Shown: positions 26,535 to 36,167, counted from the first letter of the stretch. The stretch is 64,000 nucleotides of DNA from Rouxiella aceris (GCF_012933545.1 NZ_JAADJU010000002.1:310001-374000); one strand, 5' to 3'. Translations and numbers: made by a program. Notes: a model not told the origin generated them from the letters alone.

Positions 26535-28931
26535 ATGCAAACGAAAGCTTCGTTATCACGCATTGTCGTAATAATCACCGCTTTGTTCGCCGCGTTAAGC
26601 GGATTATATCTCCTGGTCGGCGGAATATGGCTGACTGCCATTGGCGGCTCTGTCTACTACATTATCGCCGGCGTGGTTCTGCTGGTCACTGCCTGGATGC
26701 TGTATCGCCGCCGTGCAGCCGCATTATTGCTGTATGCCATTTTTCTGTTAGCGACCACTATCTGGGGTGTATGGGAAGTGGGCACTGACTTCTGGGCGCT
26801 GACGCCGCGTCTGGACGTGACCTTCTTCCTCGGACTGTGGATCCTGTTACCCTTCGTTTATAACCAGATGAGCAGCAAAAATGCCTTTGCTCGTGGTGCT
26901 CTGGCCACCTCGCTGGCGATCACCGTCCTGGTTCTGGCCTATGCGGTATTTAACGATCCGCAGGAAATCAACGGCACTATTAATGCCGCCGATGCGGCCC
27001 CCGCCAAATCTGCTGGTGGTATCGCCGACGGTGACTGGCCAGCTTATGGCCGTACGCAGGCGGGTACTCGCTATTCGCCGCTGAGTCAGATTAATGACAA
27101 AAACGTCGGGCAACTGACTGAAGCCTGGTCATTCCGTACCGGTGATATGAAAACCGCCAACGATCCGGGTGAAATCACCGATGAAGTTACGCCGATCAAA
27201 ATTGGCGATATGATTTATCTGTGTACTCCGCACCAGAAACTCTTTGCGCTGGATGCCGCCACCGGTAAACCAAAGTGGCAGTTTGATCCCCAACTGAAAC
27301 CTAACCCGACCTTTCAGCATGTGACCTGTCGCGGTGTTTCTTATCATGAGACCCCCGCCTCGGCGCAGGCACCTGCCAGCGGTTCGGCACCGGCCATTTG
27401 TGCTCGTCGTATTATTCTGCCGGTCAATGATGGCCGCATGTTTGCCCTCGATGCCGAAACGGGTGCGCGTTGTGCCGATTTTGGCAATAACGGCGAACTG
27501 AATCTGCAAAACAATATGCCAAACGCCACCCCGGGTCACTATGAACCAACCTCACCGCCAGTGATCACCGACAATGTGATTGTGGTGGCGGGTGCAGTGA
27601 CCGATAACTATTCCACGAAAGAGCCTTCCGGGGTGATCCGCGGTTTTGATGTTAATAGCGGTAAACTGCTGTGGGCCTTTGATCCCGGTAGTGCGCAGCC
27701 TAATACGCTGCCTGGTGAAGGGCAGAACTTTGTTGCCAACTCGCCAAACTCCTGGGCTCCTGCAGCCTACGATCGTCAGTTGGATCTGGTCTATCTGCCT
27801 ATCGGCGTAGCAACTCCGGATATTTGGGGCGGTAACCGCACGCCAGATATGGAGCGTTATGCCAGTGGTCTGTTGGCGCTTAATGCCTCCACCGGTAAAT
27901 TGGCCTGGTTCTACCAGACCGTGCACCATGATCTGTGGGATATGGACGTACCGGCCCAGCCGACGCTGGCGGATATCAACGACAAGAGTGGCAACAAGGT
28001 TCCGGTCGTTTATGTTCCGACCAAAACCGGTAATATTTTTGTCCTCGATCGCCGTGATGGCAAACTGGTGGTGCCTGCCCCGGAAAAACCGGTGCCGCAG
28101 GGCGCAGCCAAGGGTGACCATGTTTCTGCCACCCAGCCTTTCTCTGATCTTACCTTCCGTCCTTCGGCCAAGCTGACCGGCAAGGATATGTGGGGCGCGA
28201 CTATCTACGATCAGTTGATGTGCCGCGTAATGTTCCACCGTCTGCGTTACGAAGGCACTTTTACGCCGCCTTCCGAGCAGGGCACGCTGGTGTTCCCGGG
28301 TAACCTGGGTATGTTCGAATGGGGCGGTATTTCCGTCGACACCGACCGTCAGTTGGCCATTGCCAACCCGATTGCACTGCCGTTTACCTCAAAACTGATC
28401 CCGCGTGGTCCGGGTAATCCGATGGAGCCACCGGCCGATGGCAAAGGCGGTAGCGGTACCGAGTCGGGTATTCAGCCACAATACGGCGTGCCTTACGGCG
28501 TTGAACTCAATGCCTTCCTGTCGCCGCTGGGCTTGCCATGTAAACAACCGGCATGGGGTTATATCTCCGGGGTCGATCTGAAAACCAACGATATCGTGTG
28601 GAAAAAACGCATTGGTACCGTTCGTGACAGCTCACCACTGCCATTACCGTTTAAAATGGGGATGCCAATGCTGGGGGCGCCGACCTCAACGGCGGGTAAC
28701 GTCTTCTTTATCGCGGCAACGGCGGATAACTACCTGCGCGCCTTTAATATGAGCAACGGTGACCAACTGTGGCAGGCACGTCTGCCGGCTGGTGGCCAGG
28801 CGACGCCGATGACTTATGAAGTAAACGGCAAGCAATATGTGGTGATCGCGGCCGGTGGTCATGGTTCATTTGGCACCAAGCTGGGTGACTATATTATTGC
28901 CTATGCCTTGCCTGATGCCAAAAAAGAGTAA
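26535..28931 (+). CDS. gcd: PQQ-dependent membrane glucose dehydrogenase
   Basis: The 798-residue product matches E. coli Gcd (796). It oxidises glucose to gluconolactone in the periplasm and passes electrons to ubiquinone. Five N-terminal membrane helices (about 10-140) are followed by the periplasmic eight-bladed PQQ domain, beginning DWPAYGRTQAGTRYSPLSQI. Family motifs include CRGVSYHE, VTDNYSTKEPSGVIRG, HHDLWDMDVPAQPTL and the late GGHGSFGTKLGDYI. An AAGG site precedes the ATG. A strong terminator follows. The enzyme needs PQQ, and no PQQ synthesis gene is visible, but the PQQ importer is directly upstream. Confidence 0.95.
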   Translation: MQTKASLSRIVVIITALFAALSGLYLLVGGIWLTAIGGSVYYIIAGVVLLVTAWMLYRRRAAALLLYAIFLLATTIWGVWEVGTDFWALTPRLDVTFFLGLWILLPFVYNQMSSKNAFARGALATSLAITVLVLAYAVFNDPQEINGTINAADAAPAKSAGGIADGDWPAYGRTQAGTRYSPLSQINDKNVGQLTEAWSFRTGDMKTANDPGEITDEVTPIKIGDMIYLCTPHQKLFALDAATGKPKWQFDPQLKPNPTFQHVTCRGVSYHETPASAQAPASGSAPAICARRIILPVNDGRMFALDAETGARCADFGNNGELNLQNNMPNATPGHYEPTSPPVITDNVIVVAGAVTDNYSTKEPSGVIRGFDVNSGKLLWAFDPGSAQPNTLPGEGQNFVANSPNSWAPAAYDRQLDLVYLPIGVATPDIWGGNRTPDMERYASGLLALNASTGKLAWFYQTVHHDLWDMDVPAQPTLADINDKSGNKVPVVYVPTKTGNIFVLDRRDGKLVVPAPEKPVPQGAAKGDHVSATQPFSDLTFRPSAKLTGKDMWGATIYDQLMCRVMFHRLRYEGTFTPPSEQGTLVFPGNLGMFEWGGISVDTDRQLAIANPIALPFTSKLIPRGPGNPMEPPADGKGGSGTESGIQPQYGVPYGVELNAFLSPLGLPCKQPAWGYISGVDLKTNDIVWKKRIGTVRDSSPLPLPFKMGMPMLGAPTSTAGNVFFIAATADNYLRAFNMSNGDQLWQARLPAGGQATPMTYEVNGKQYVVIAAGGHGSFGTKLGDYIIAYALPDAKKE

Positions 28932-28956
28932 GTTTTAATCGTTAGAAACTTGCTAA

Positions 28957-28983
28957 AACGCCCGGGGAGATCCGGGCGTTTTT
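28957..28983 (+). terminator. Intrinsic terminator of gcd
   Basis: AACGCCCGG and CCGGGCGTT form a perfect 9-bp stem around GGAGAT, followed by TTTATAT. The interspersed repeat copy B begins within a few bases. Confidence 0.88.
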
Positions 28984-28986
28984 ATA

Positions 28987-29093
28987 TCGTCTGCAAGTTC
29001 GAGATACCCGGGCATAGCGCACCTAGGGGCGCTCCGGCGGGCAAGCCCGCTACGACCCCAACGGTGCACTCTCCCTAAAAACGGACTTTGACA
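28987..29093 (-). repeat. Interspersed palindromic repeat, copy B
   Basis: The reverse complement of 28999-29093 matches 12675-12769 at 91 of 95 positions, and a short AGACGA match extends the homology to 28987. It keeps the inner GCGGGCTTGCCCGC hairpin but not the outer inverted end seen in copy A. It directly follows the gcd terminator, so both copies sit downstream of gene ends. Confidence 0.8.
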
Positions 29094-29199
29094 GTCGCCT
29101 GTAACGCTCGAGATAATTTGGGCATTTTTTTCATCTTCGTATCCTCGTCAAAGCGGTCTACAGTTAAGCTACTGCTTATCCGTTAACTCTTTGGTAAAA

Positions 29200-29865
29200 A
29201 TGAATCTATTACATCCCCTTAAACACTATTACCAGGTGCGCCCGAGACTGCTGGTCGCTCTTCTGCTGGCGATAGTTTGCTTCTTTCTTCTGCCTGCCAG
29301 CCAGCCACTGGTGCAAAAACTGTTGATAGCCTGGAATGTCATGGCCTGGCTCTATCTGTTTTCGCTGTGGTGGTTGATGCTGCGCACACCCGCGCCGGGG
29401 ATTGCCCGCATTGCCCGCGCACAGGACGAAAGTGCGGCAACGGTGCTGGCATTGCTCTGCGTTACCTGTCTGGTCAGTATCCTGGCCATTTTGTTTGAGC
29501 TTGGTGCGGTGAAACACCTGAGCGGGGGCGACAAGATCCAGCATATTGCCCTGACGGCGGCCACGCTGGTGGTTTCCTGGTCTTTGTTACCGACCGCCTT
29601 TGCCATGCACTATGCCCATATGTTTTACCTGCATGGATCCAAAACCGAAAAAGCGCTGTTATTCCCCGACAAACTGCCACTGCCGGGTTATTGGGATTTC
29701 TTATACTTCTCCTTTACCATCGCGGTAGCGGCTCAAACGGCAGATGTTGCTACCGGCAATACCGCCGTCAGACGCATTGCGCTGTTGCAGGCGGTCTTGT
29801 CCTTTATTTTCAATCTGGCGATTCTGGGGCTTTCTATTAATGTCGGTGCCGGTTTACTGAGCTAA
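29200..29865 (+). CDS. DUF1345 inner-membrane protein
   Basis: A 221-residue membrane protein with about five to six hydrophobic segments. The DUF1345 hallmark YWDFLYFSFTIAVAAQTADV lies near residues 165-186, followed by a conserved R-x-x-L helix. The family has no established function. The ATG at 29200 is preferred over a TTG at 29191. It is flanked by noncoding sequence on both sides and looks monocistronic. Confidence 0.85.
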   Translation: MNLLHPLKHYYQVRPRLLVALLLAIVCFFLLPASQPLVQKLLIAWNVMAWLYLFSLWWLMLRTPAPGIARIARAQDESAATVLALLCVTCLVSILAILFELGAVKHLSGGDKIQHIALTAATLVVSWSLLPTAFAMHYAHMFYLHGSKTEKALLFPDKLPLPGYWDFLYFSFTIAVAAQTADVATGNTAVRRIALLQAVLSFIFNLAILGLSINVGAGLLS

Positions 29866-30073
29866 ACGTTGGCAGGCGAGGAGATTGGCCGCTATTGAAG
29901 ATTTCAGAAGCGGCCTTAGTGAAGATCGGCCTGATTCAGGGTATCCTACGGCGTTAACTGGCAGGTTTGGCGCAAATTTTTTTCGCTGTCTGCTGTCTCC
30001 GGCAGATCGCAAATTGCCGTCAACCCCCTGCATTGCAACGGGGAAAAGGAACTTCACTACGGGCGTTGAATAG
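29866..30073. other. Intergenic gap with a GGCCGC hairpin
   Basis: Contains GGCCGC and GCGGCC arms about 17 bases apart near 29887-29915, a possible end signal for the DUF1345 gene. An AAGGA lies 25 bases before the next GTG start. Confidence 0.35.
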
Positions 30074-31444
30074 GTGATAACAAGATATTGCTCGATAAAG
30101 TCGCTTTGCCTGTGCCTGACGCTTTGCTCGCTGAGTGCATGCAGTACCTTATCGAAAATGCAAACCGATACCAGTAATGCGCAAGGAAAGCGGCTGGCGA
30201 GAAGCGGTGATTTGGCCGCTGAGGTTAACGGTCTGGCACAACCGCTGATTGACCAAAAGCAGACGCCGGGCCTGGTGGTTGGCGTGCTGTTCCCCGATGG
30301 ACATACACAAATTTTTGGCTATGGTGTCACCGGGCAACCTGATGGCAGCAAAGTGGATGGCTCGACGCTGTTTGCTGTCGCCTCGGTCAGTAAGGGGTTT
30401 CTTGCCGAAATTACTGCGCTGCTGGTGCAAAAGGGGGTATTCCAGTGGAATGAAACCCTGGTCAGTCTGCTGCCGAAGGCCACCCCTCTTAGCCCCGATG
30501 CCCGCAACATTACCCTGTTGCAACTGGTGACCCATACATCAGGTTTGCCGCGGCAGATGATGACCCCGGAAATGCTGGGTGGCATGGTGCGCTATCTGTT
30601 CACCGGCGATAATTTCTATCAGGCGCTCGATCGCCGCAGTCTGGTGGATTATCTCGCCGACTTCAGCGCCCCGGCCGACCGTGCACCGCGTTATTCCAAT
30701 ATTGGTTACGGTCTGCTGGACTACATTCTTGAACTGCGCACCGGCAAAACGGTTAAAACTCTGCTGGCGGAGAATATTACCGGCCCGCTTAAGCTGGCCC
30801 ATACTGGCTATCAGCCGAGTTTACTGCCTGGCTATGACCGACGGGCATTAGGCCATGCCGGTGACCAGCCAAAATTTATCCGTCGCGGTAATGCGGTGCC
30901 CGACTGGCATTTTTCTTCGCTGATGGTCGGTGCTGCCGGGCTGTATACCAATGCCGACGATTTGCTGACTTATGCGCGTGCTCATTTGCATCCTACCGGC
31001 TATCACGCGTTGGATCAGGCACTGCGCGACTCGCTGCGGGTGCGTTACGAGCGCACCACCGAAGCGGCGGCCAATGCCTGGATTGTCGATGAAGTGGGCC
31101 AGCAGAAAATCACCTATCAGGTGGGCTTTATTGGCGGTTTCTCCAGCTATATCGGGCTGGATACGCGGCATAAAACCGCCGTGGTCGTGCTGCAAAACAG
31201 CTTTAACTGGACCAATAATATTGGTCATAAAGTCTTGCAGCGCATGGGGGAAGCCATCGATATCAATCAGGGGCATAACCCGCCATCGATGCTGCCGGAA
31301 CTGTCGGTGCCGATGATGCTGGGGGTAAAAGCCGATCCCTTGCCCGCGCCGACTGTCACGTATTTTCATCAAAACGCCCTGGCTGAAACCCGCTATCATC
31401 AAACACAACATCGGGTGAAGAGCCAAGCCCTGGCAATGCCTTAA
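30074..31444 (+). CDS. Beta-lactamase-fold serine hydrolase lipoprotein
   Basis: A 456-residue protein of the class C beta-lactamase/esterase (PF00144) family. An N-terminal signal with the lipobox LSAC suggests attachment to a membrane on the periplasmic side. The nucleophile motif SVSK (S-x-x-K) lies near residue 104 and the tyrosine motif YSN near 207. The third, HxG/KTG-like motif is not clear; GFIGGFSS is the best candidate. Members may be D,D-peptidases, esterases or D-aminopeptidases, so the substrate is unknown. The start is a GTG with a weak ribosome site. A prolyl oligopeptidase follows 32 bp later. Confidence 0.82.
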   Translation: MITRYCSIKSLCLCLTLCSLSACSTLSKMQTDTSNAQGKRLARSGDLAAEVNGLAQPLIDQKQTPGLVVGVLFPDGHTQIFGYGVTGQPDGSKVDGSTLFAVASVSKGFLAEITALLVQKGVFQWNETLVSLLPKATPLSPDARNITLLQLVTHTSGLPRQMMTPEMLGGMVRYLFTGDNFYQALDRRSLVDYLADFSAPADRAPRYSNIGYGLLDYILELRTGKTVKTLLAENITGPLKLAHTGYQPSLLPGYDRRALGHAGDQPKFIRRGNAVPDWHFSSLMVGAAGLYTNADDLLTYARAHLHPTGYHALDQALRDSLRVRYERTTEAAANAWIVDEVGQQKITYQVGFIGGFSSYIGLDTRHKTAVVVLQNSFNWTNNIGHKVLQRMGEAIDINQGHNPPSMLPELSVPMMLGVKADPLPAPTVTYFHQNALAETRYHQTQHRVKSQALAMP

Positions 31445-31476
31445 CCGGCCAGCCGTAACCTGCAGGAGCACGTTTT

Positions 31477-33558
31477 ATGTCATCAGATAGCATGCCTTTG
31501 AGCGATCCTCGCGACGATTTTGTCTGGCTGGAAGAGATAAAGGGTCAGACCGCCATAGATTGGGCCATTCAGCAAAGCCAGGAAACCTGCCGCCGTTTTA
31601 CCGAAACTCCAGGCTTTGCCCATTTGCGCAGCGCACTCTTTGCTTGCCTGAATTCTGCCACGCAAATTCCGATGGTGCGTAAATACGGCAATGATGTTTA
31701 TAACTTTTGGCAGGATGAGAAAAATCCTCGCGGTTTGTTGCGCCGTACCCATTTCGACGACTATCGCAGCGCGTCGCCCGCGTGGCAAAGCGTGCTGGAT
31801 ATCGATGCACTTGGCGTAGCCGAAGGGCAGGAGTGGGTCTATCACGGTATGCAGGTACTGGCACCGGATTATCAACGTTGCCTGCTACATCTTTCGCCGG
31901 ACGGCGGCGATGCCTGTGTGATCCGCGAGTTTGATTTGACCGATCTCTGTTTTGTCGCCGAGGGATTTAGCTTACCGCTGGCCAAAAGCCGGGTTTCCTG
32001 GATCGATCGCGATCGTCTGTTTGTCGCCAGTGATTTTGGTCCTGATGCGTTGACCACTTCGGGTTATCCGCGCATCGCCAAAATCTGGCAGCGCGGTACG
32101 GCACTGGCCGAGGCCGAAACGCAGTTTATGGCCCAGCCGACGGATATGTCGGTGATTGCCTATCACGATGACACCCCGGGCTATGAGCGCAATATTGTCG
32201 GCAGAATGATCGACTTCTATCACCGTGAAGTCTTTTTACTCGACCCGCAGCAAGGGCCGCTGCCGATTGCCATTCCGCAGGATGCCAAGTTTAGCCACTG
32301 GCAGCAATGGCTGCTGGTCAGCCCGGCCACAGACTGGACGACAGGCGGCGCAACCTATGTCTCCGGTAGCTTGCTGGCAATAGACTTTGCCCATTTTATG
32401 GCAGGGGATCGCCAGTTCACCACGCTGTTTACCCCCACGGCGACCACCTCGTTGGATAACTATTCCGCCACTCGCGATTATCTGATCCTTAGTGTGATGG
32501 AAGATGTGGTTAATCGCCTTGAAGTATTGCGGCCCGCCGCGGGGCGCTGGCAGCGCCAGGGCCTGGGCGACGCCCCGGATCTGAGTAAAATCAGTGCAGT
32601 AGCTATTGATGACCAGAGTAATGAATTCTTTATGACCGTCAGCGGTTTTCTGCAACCCACCGCGCTCTACTATGGGGTCTTAGGCGAAGAAAACCCGGCG
32701 GCCTTGCCAGCGGACAGACCGCGGGCGGCAGCGATAATCAAGCAGGATCCCAGCCACTTTGATAGTGCAAAGTATCAGGTCAGCCAGTATTTTGCCCCGT
32801 CCGACGACGGTACGCGGATCCCTTATTTTGTGATTGCTGCTCAGGATCTGCAATTCGATGGTAGCCATCCCACCTTGCTCTATGGTTATGGCGGTTTTGA
32901 AGTTTCCCTTGAACCTTACTATCTGGGGAGCATGGGACTGGCCTGGCTGGAACGCGGAGGCATATTTGTCGTCGCCAATATTCGCGGCGGTGGCGAATAT
33001 GGTCCCCGTTGGCACCAGGCGGCGTTAAAGCAGCATCGTTTGCGTGCCTATGAGGACTTTTCGTCGGTAGCCAAGGATCTGATTGCACGTAATATCACCT
33101 CCGCAGCCCATCTGGCGGCGCAGGGGGGCAGCAACGGCGGCCTGTTGGTGGGCAATATGTTGACCCGTTATCCCGAGCTTTTTGCCGCTATTGTCTGTGA
33201 AGTACCGCTGCTGGATATGCAGCGCTATACCCGGATTTCAGCAGGAGCCTCGTGGATTGCCGAATATGGCGATCCGCAACGGCCAGAAGAGTGGGACTTT
33301 ATGCAGGCGTTTTCTCCGTACCACAATATTGACTCGGCAAAACGTTACCCGGCAGTGTTGTTTACTACTGCCACCAGTGACGATCGCGTAGGACCGGGTC
33401 ATGCGCGGAAGATGGCGGCTAAAATGCAGCAATTGGGTATTGAAAACGTCTATTTTTACGAAAATACCGCCGGTGGCCACAGTGCTGCCGCCGATAAGGC
33501 GCAGAAGGCGTTTAAAATGGCCATGATTAGCGAGTTTTTGCTGAGCTATTTGCTGTAG
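31477..33558 (+). CDS. S9 prolyl oligopeptidase-family peptidase
   Basis: A 693-residue serine peptidase with an N-terminal beta-propeller-type region (to about 410) and a C-terminal alpha/beta hydrolase domain. The nucleophile is in QGGSNGGLL (near residue 553), the acid in TSDDRVGPGHA and the histidine in TAGGHSAAAD. The stretch YGGFEVSLEPYY and NIRGGGEYGPRWHQAAL are family hallmarks. No signal peptide is visible, so it should be cytoplasmic, unlike the preceding lipoprotein. Its GGAG ribosome site lies in the 32-bp gap, so the two are likely an operon. S9A members cleave short proline-containing peptides. Confidence 0.9.
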   Translation: MSSDSMPLSDPRDDFVWLEEIKGQTAIDWAIQQSQETCRRFTETPGFAHLRSALFACLNSATQIPMVRKYGNDVYNFWQDEKNPRGLLRRTHFDDYRSASPAWQSVLDIDALGVAEGQEWVYHGMQVLAPDYQRCLLHLSPDGGDACVIREFDLTDLCFVAEGFSLPLAKSRVSWIDRDRLFVASDFGPDALTTSGYPRIAKIWQRGTALAEAETQFMAQPTDMSVIAYHDDTPGYERNIVGRMIDFYHREVFLLDPQQGPLPIAIPQDAKFSHWQQWLLVSPATDWTTGGATYVSGSLLAIDFAHFMAGDRQFTTLFTPTATTSLDNYSATRDYLILSVMEDVVNRLEVLRPAAGRWQRQGLGDAPDLSKISAVAIDDQSNEFFMTVSGFLQPTALYYGVLGEENPAALPADRPRAAAIIKQDPSHFDSAKYQVSQYFAPSDDGTRIPYFVIAAQDLQFDGSHPTLLYGYGGFEVSLEPYYLGSMGLAWLERGGIFVVANIRGGGEYGPRWHQAALKQHRLRAYEDFSSVAKDLIARNITSAAHLAAQGGSNGGLLVGNMLTRYPELFAAIVCEVPLLDMQRYTRISAGASWIAEYGDPQRPEEWDFMQAFSPYHNIDSAKRYPAVLFTTATSDDRVGPGHARKMAAKMQQLGIENVYFYENTAGGHSAAADKAQKAFKMAMISEFLLSYLL

Positions 33559-33767
33559 TTGCGGACATACCTCCTTGCTGTCGGGAACGTGACTCGTCAG
33601 CAAGGCAAAATCCTTACCTTTTCGTCATATTTTGCAATAGTTAACTCGCCGTTTTGCCGGTAAAGGCATTGCCTGTTGGTAAGCTTACTGTTTATTATCC
33701 CCTCTGAATTATTTGATAATGGTTATTAGAATCATTTCTATTTATCTCTAAACTTTCGGGATCCACC
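33559..33767 (+). promoter_or_regulatory. Gap with stem-loop and possible Fur box
   Basis: CCTTGCTG (33573-33580) and CAGCAAGG (33598-33605) form a perfect 8-bp stem that may end the peptidase transcript. At 33715-33737 the sequence GATAATGGTTATTAGAATCATT resembles a Fur box in its hexamer pattern, 31 bp before the binding-protein gene. The match is partial. Confidence 0.4.
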
Positions 33768-34895
33768 ATGCTGAAAAACACCGCGCGCGTGCTTGCCGTT
33801 GCTGGCCTGCTGGCCACTTCGTTTGCCTCTTTGGCTACCAATTATCCGTTGACCGTGACTGATATCGCCGGTCAGAAAATTACCTTCAATAAAGAGCCGC
33901 AGCGCCTGATTATGCAGGATGGCCGCGATATTCTATCGTTGGCGGTGCTGGATAAAAATGACCCCTTCAAGCGGGTGATTGCCTGGAACAACTTGCTGAA
34001 AAACAGCGATGCCGGTACCTGGGACTTGCTTAAGGGCAAATGGCCTGAGGCGAGCAAAATCCTCGATATGGGCTTTAGTGATAAAGGCCAGGTGGATTTG
34101 GAAAGCGTCATTGCGCAAAAACCCGATTTGATGATTGCCCAGCTGCGTGCCAAATCCTCTCTGCAACAGGCCGGAGTGATTGAAAAGTTACAGGCGTTGC
34201 ACATTCCGGTGCTGTTTATTGACTACAACCTTGATCCGGCAAAAGACACCGCGCCAAGTATCGATCTGCTAGGCACCGTGCTTAATCAGCAAGCCAATGC
34301 CCAGGCTTATACCACCTTTTACCGTGCGCATTATCAGCATATTCAGGATGCTATTGCCGCCGTTAAAAATCGCCCTAATGTCTTTATTGAACCGCTGGCG
34401 GGTCGTTCTGACTCCTGTTGCTTTACCCATGGCGAAGCCGGGTGGGGCAAACTGATTGAGGCAGTAGGGGCGAAAAATATCGGCTCGGCGCTGTTGCCTG
34501 GCGAGTCTGGTGATGTCTCGCTGGAGAAAGTGATCAGCATGAAACCTGACGTCTATATTATGTCCGGCTCAAAACATACCGGCAATGGTCAAAGCCAGAT
34601 GATGCCATTCGGTTACGGTGCCACGCAGACGGAAGTCGATCAGCAGGCCAAAACGCTGATTTCACGCACCGGCGTCGCGCAGGTCCCGGCGGTGATGGAT
34701 CATCGCGTCTATGCGCTTTATCACCAGTTCTATAACCATCCGTACAATATTGTCGGCATGGAATATCTGGCCAAATTTATTTATCCGCAGCAGTTTTCCG
34801 ATCTCGATCCGGCCAATAGCTATCATCAAATTATTCGTAATTTCACTGCATTACCGGATAAAAACTTTATCTTTGGCTGGCAGGATCACAAATAA
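33768..34895 (+). CDS. Periplasmic iron/cobalamin-type binding protein
   Basis: A 375-residue precursor with a signal peptide ending near FASLA and a class III (FepB/BtuF-type) binding fold: YPLTVTDIAGQKITFNKEPQRLI is the usual opening, and VDLESVIAQKPDLMIA and VSLEKVISMKPDVYIMSG are the paired recognition strands. Members carry ferric siderophores, heme or cobalamin to an ABC importer. No permease or ATPase gene is adjacent, so it is an orphan subunit or serves a distant transporter. A possible Fur box lies upstream. Confidence 0.83.
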   Translation: MLKNTARVLAVAGLLATSFASLATNYPLTVTDIAGQKITFNKEPQRLIMQDGRDILSLAVLDKNDPFKRVIAWNNLLKNSDAGTWDLLKGKWPEASKILDMGFSDKGQVDLESVIAQKPDLMIAQLRAKSSLQQAGVIEKLQALHIPVLFIDYNLDPAKDTAPSIDLLGTVLNQQANAQAYTTFYRAHYQHIQDAIAAVKNRPNVFIEPLAGRSDSCCFTHGEAGWGKLIEAVGAKNIGSALLPGESGDVSLEKVISMKPDVYIMSGSKHTGNGQSQMMPFGYGATQTEVDQQAKTLISRTGVAQVPAVMDHRVYALYHQFYNHPYNIVGMEYLAKFIYPQQFSDLDPANSYHQIIRNFTALPDKNFIFGWQDHK

Positions 34896-35029
34896 AGCGA
34901 CATAAATTTACGCCGGTCACATTTGTTGACACTCAACTAATACATAGATGAAACTATTTGTAATAGTGTAGGTGACAGACTTGGCCATACTTAGCTATGG
35001 CCAATAACAAACAGTGATAAGGTGATTCC

Positions 35030-35764
35030 ATGCAATCCGAAGAACAGCGTTTAATTGACGGTCTTTTCAGTCGTTTACAACAGGCCGAGTCTAATACCGC
35101 ACCGCGCGACGCGGAAGCTGAGCGCGTTATACAGTCCTATATCAGTAAGCAGCCTTCAGCGCCTTATTATATGGCTCAATCGATGATCATTCAGGAAGCG
35201 GCCCTTAAACGGATGAATGCCCAGGTGCAGGAGCTGCAACAGCAAGTAGCACAACTGCAAAGCCAGGCGCAAAACAGCCGACCACAAAGCAGTGGTTTCC
35301 TGGCGGGCCTTTTTGGCGGCGGTAGCAGCCAGCCACAAAATGCGCCATCCTCTGCTGGCAGTGCACCGATCCCCGGTACCAACAACAATCCGTGGAACAA
35401 TAACGCCGCCCAGCCTGCCCCACAGGCAGCACCGGCAGCGGCTGCCCCTATTGGTTCCGGCTTTATTGGTGGTGCTCTAAAAACTGCTGCTGGCGTGGCA
35501 GGTGGCGTGATGCTGGCCGATATGCTGACTGGTATGTTTAACCACAGTAAGCCACAGGAAATTGTTAACGTTTTTGAAGAGACTGCTCCGGCACAGAATT
35601 TTAATCCTGCTACCGATCCGCTGTTAAGCGGTGATAACTCCTGGGATGACCCGCGTTATAACAATAACGATTCAGCGTTCCAAAATGGCTCGGACGACAG
35701 TTTCTTTGGCGCTGACAACAGTGATAACAGTGACTACAGCGACGACGACGATTCCTTTTTCTAA
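35030..35764 (+). CDS. DUF2076 domain protein
   Basis: A 244-residue protein with the DUF2076 layout: an N-terminal helical part (MQSEEQRLIDGLFSRLQQ...) with a coiled-coil around 55-85 (VQELQQQVAQLQSQAQ), a low-complexity Asn/Ala/Pro linker, a Gly/Ala-rich hydrophobic segment (GFIGGALKTAAGVAGGVMLADML) and a strongly acidic Ser/Asp tail ending DDDDSFF. Function is not established for this family, which is proposed to have periplasmic ligand-related roles. No signal peptide is visible. It stands alone with AAGGTG before the start. Confidence 0.85.
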   Translation: MQSEEQRLIDGLFSRLQQAESNTAPRDAEAERVIQSYISKQPSAPYYMAQSMIIQEAALKRMNAQVQELQQQVAQLQSQAQNSRPQSSGFLAGLFGGGSSQPQNAPSSAGSAPIPGTNNNPWNNNAAQPAPQAAPAAAAPIGSGFIGGALKTAAGVAGGVMLADMLTGMFNHSKPQEIVNVFEETAPAQNFNPATDPLLSGDNSWDDPRYNNNDSAFQNGSDDSFFGADNSDNSDYSDDDDSFF

Positions 35765-35942
35765 GGCAAAACCGTTTTGATCGCTAAAAAATCGCCATCC
35801 GGCAGAATGAAAGATGGCGAGAAGGCAAAGAGTGAGAGCTTTATCGCTTATTGCAATCAGATTTCTGGACAAAAGCTGAATCTATTGCTGTACTGTATTT
35901 GACACACATTCTGTGTCTTACATTCACGTAAAGGTAAGTTTG

Positions 35943-36152
35943 ATGTCTAAGATTAAAGGTAGCGTTAAGTGGTTCAATGAATCAAAAGGTTTTGGTTTCA
36001 TTACCCCTGAAGATGGCAGCAAAGATGTTTTCGTTCATTTCTCTGCTATTTCAAGCAACGGTTTCAAGACCCTTGCTGAAGGCCAGCGTGTAGAGTTCGA
36101 AATCACCAATGGCGCCAAGGGCCCGTCGGCTGCTAACGTTATCGCTATCTAA
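35943..36152 (+). CDS. cspE: Cold-shock-family RNA-binding protein CspE
   Basis: A 69-residue CspA-family protein almost identical to E. coli CspE ([20 protein letters not shown]...). The RNA-binding motifs KGFGFI and VFVHF are intact. It melts RNA structure and can act against transcription termination. The ATG at 35943 follows AAGGTAAG; an upstream in-frame start is not homologous. An intrinsic terminator follows. Its placement a few genes from crcB recalls E. coli, where the two are neighbours. Confidence 0.96.
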   Translation: MSKIKGSVKWFNESKGFGFITPEDGSKDVFVHFSAISSNGFKTLAEGQRVEFEITNGAKGPSAANVIAI

Positions 36153-36167
36153 CTCTAGCCGATTTTG

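Noticed and set aside
34895-35030. A riboswitch or attenuator between the binding protein and DUF2076 genes
   Set aside because: Only 134 bp, promoter-like, with no conserved aptamer pattern.
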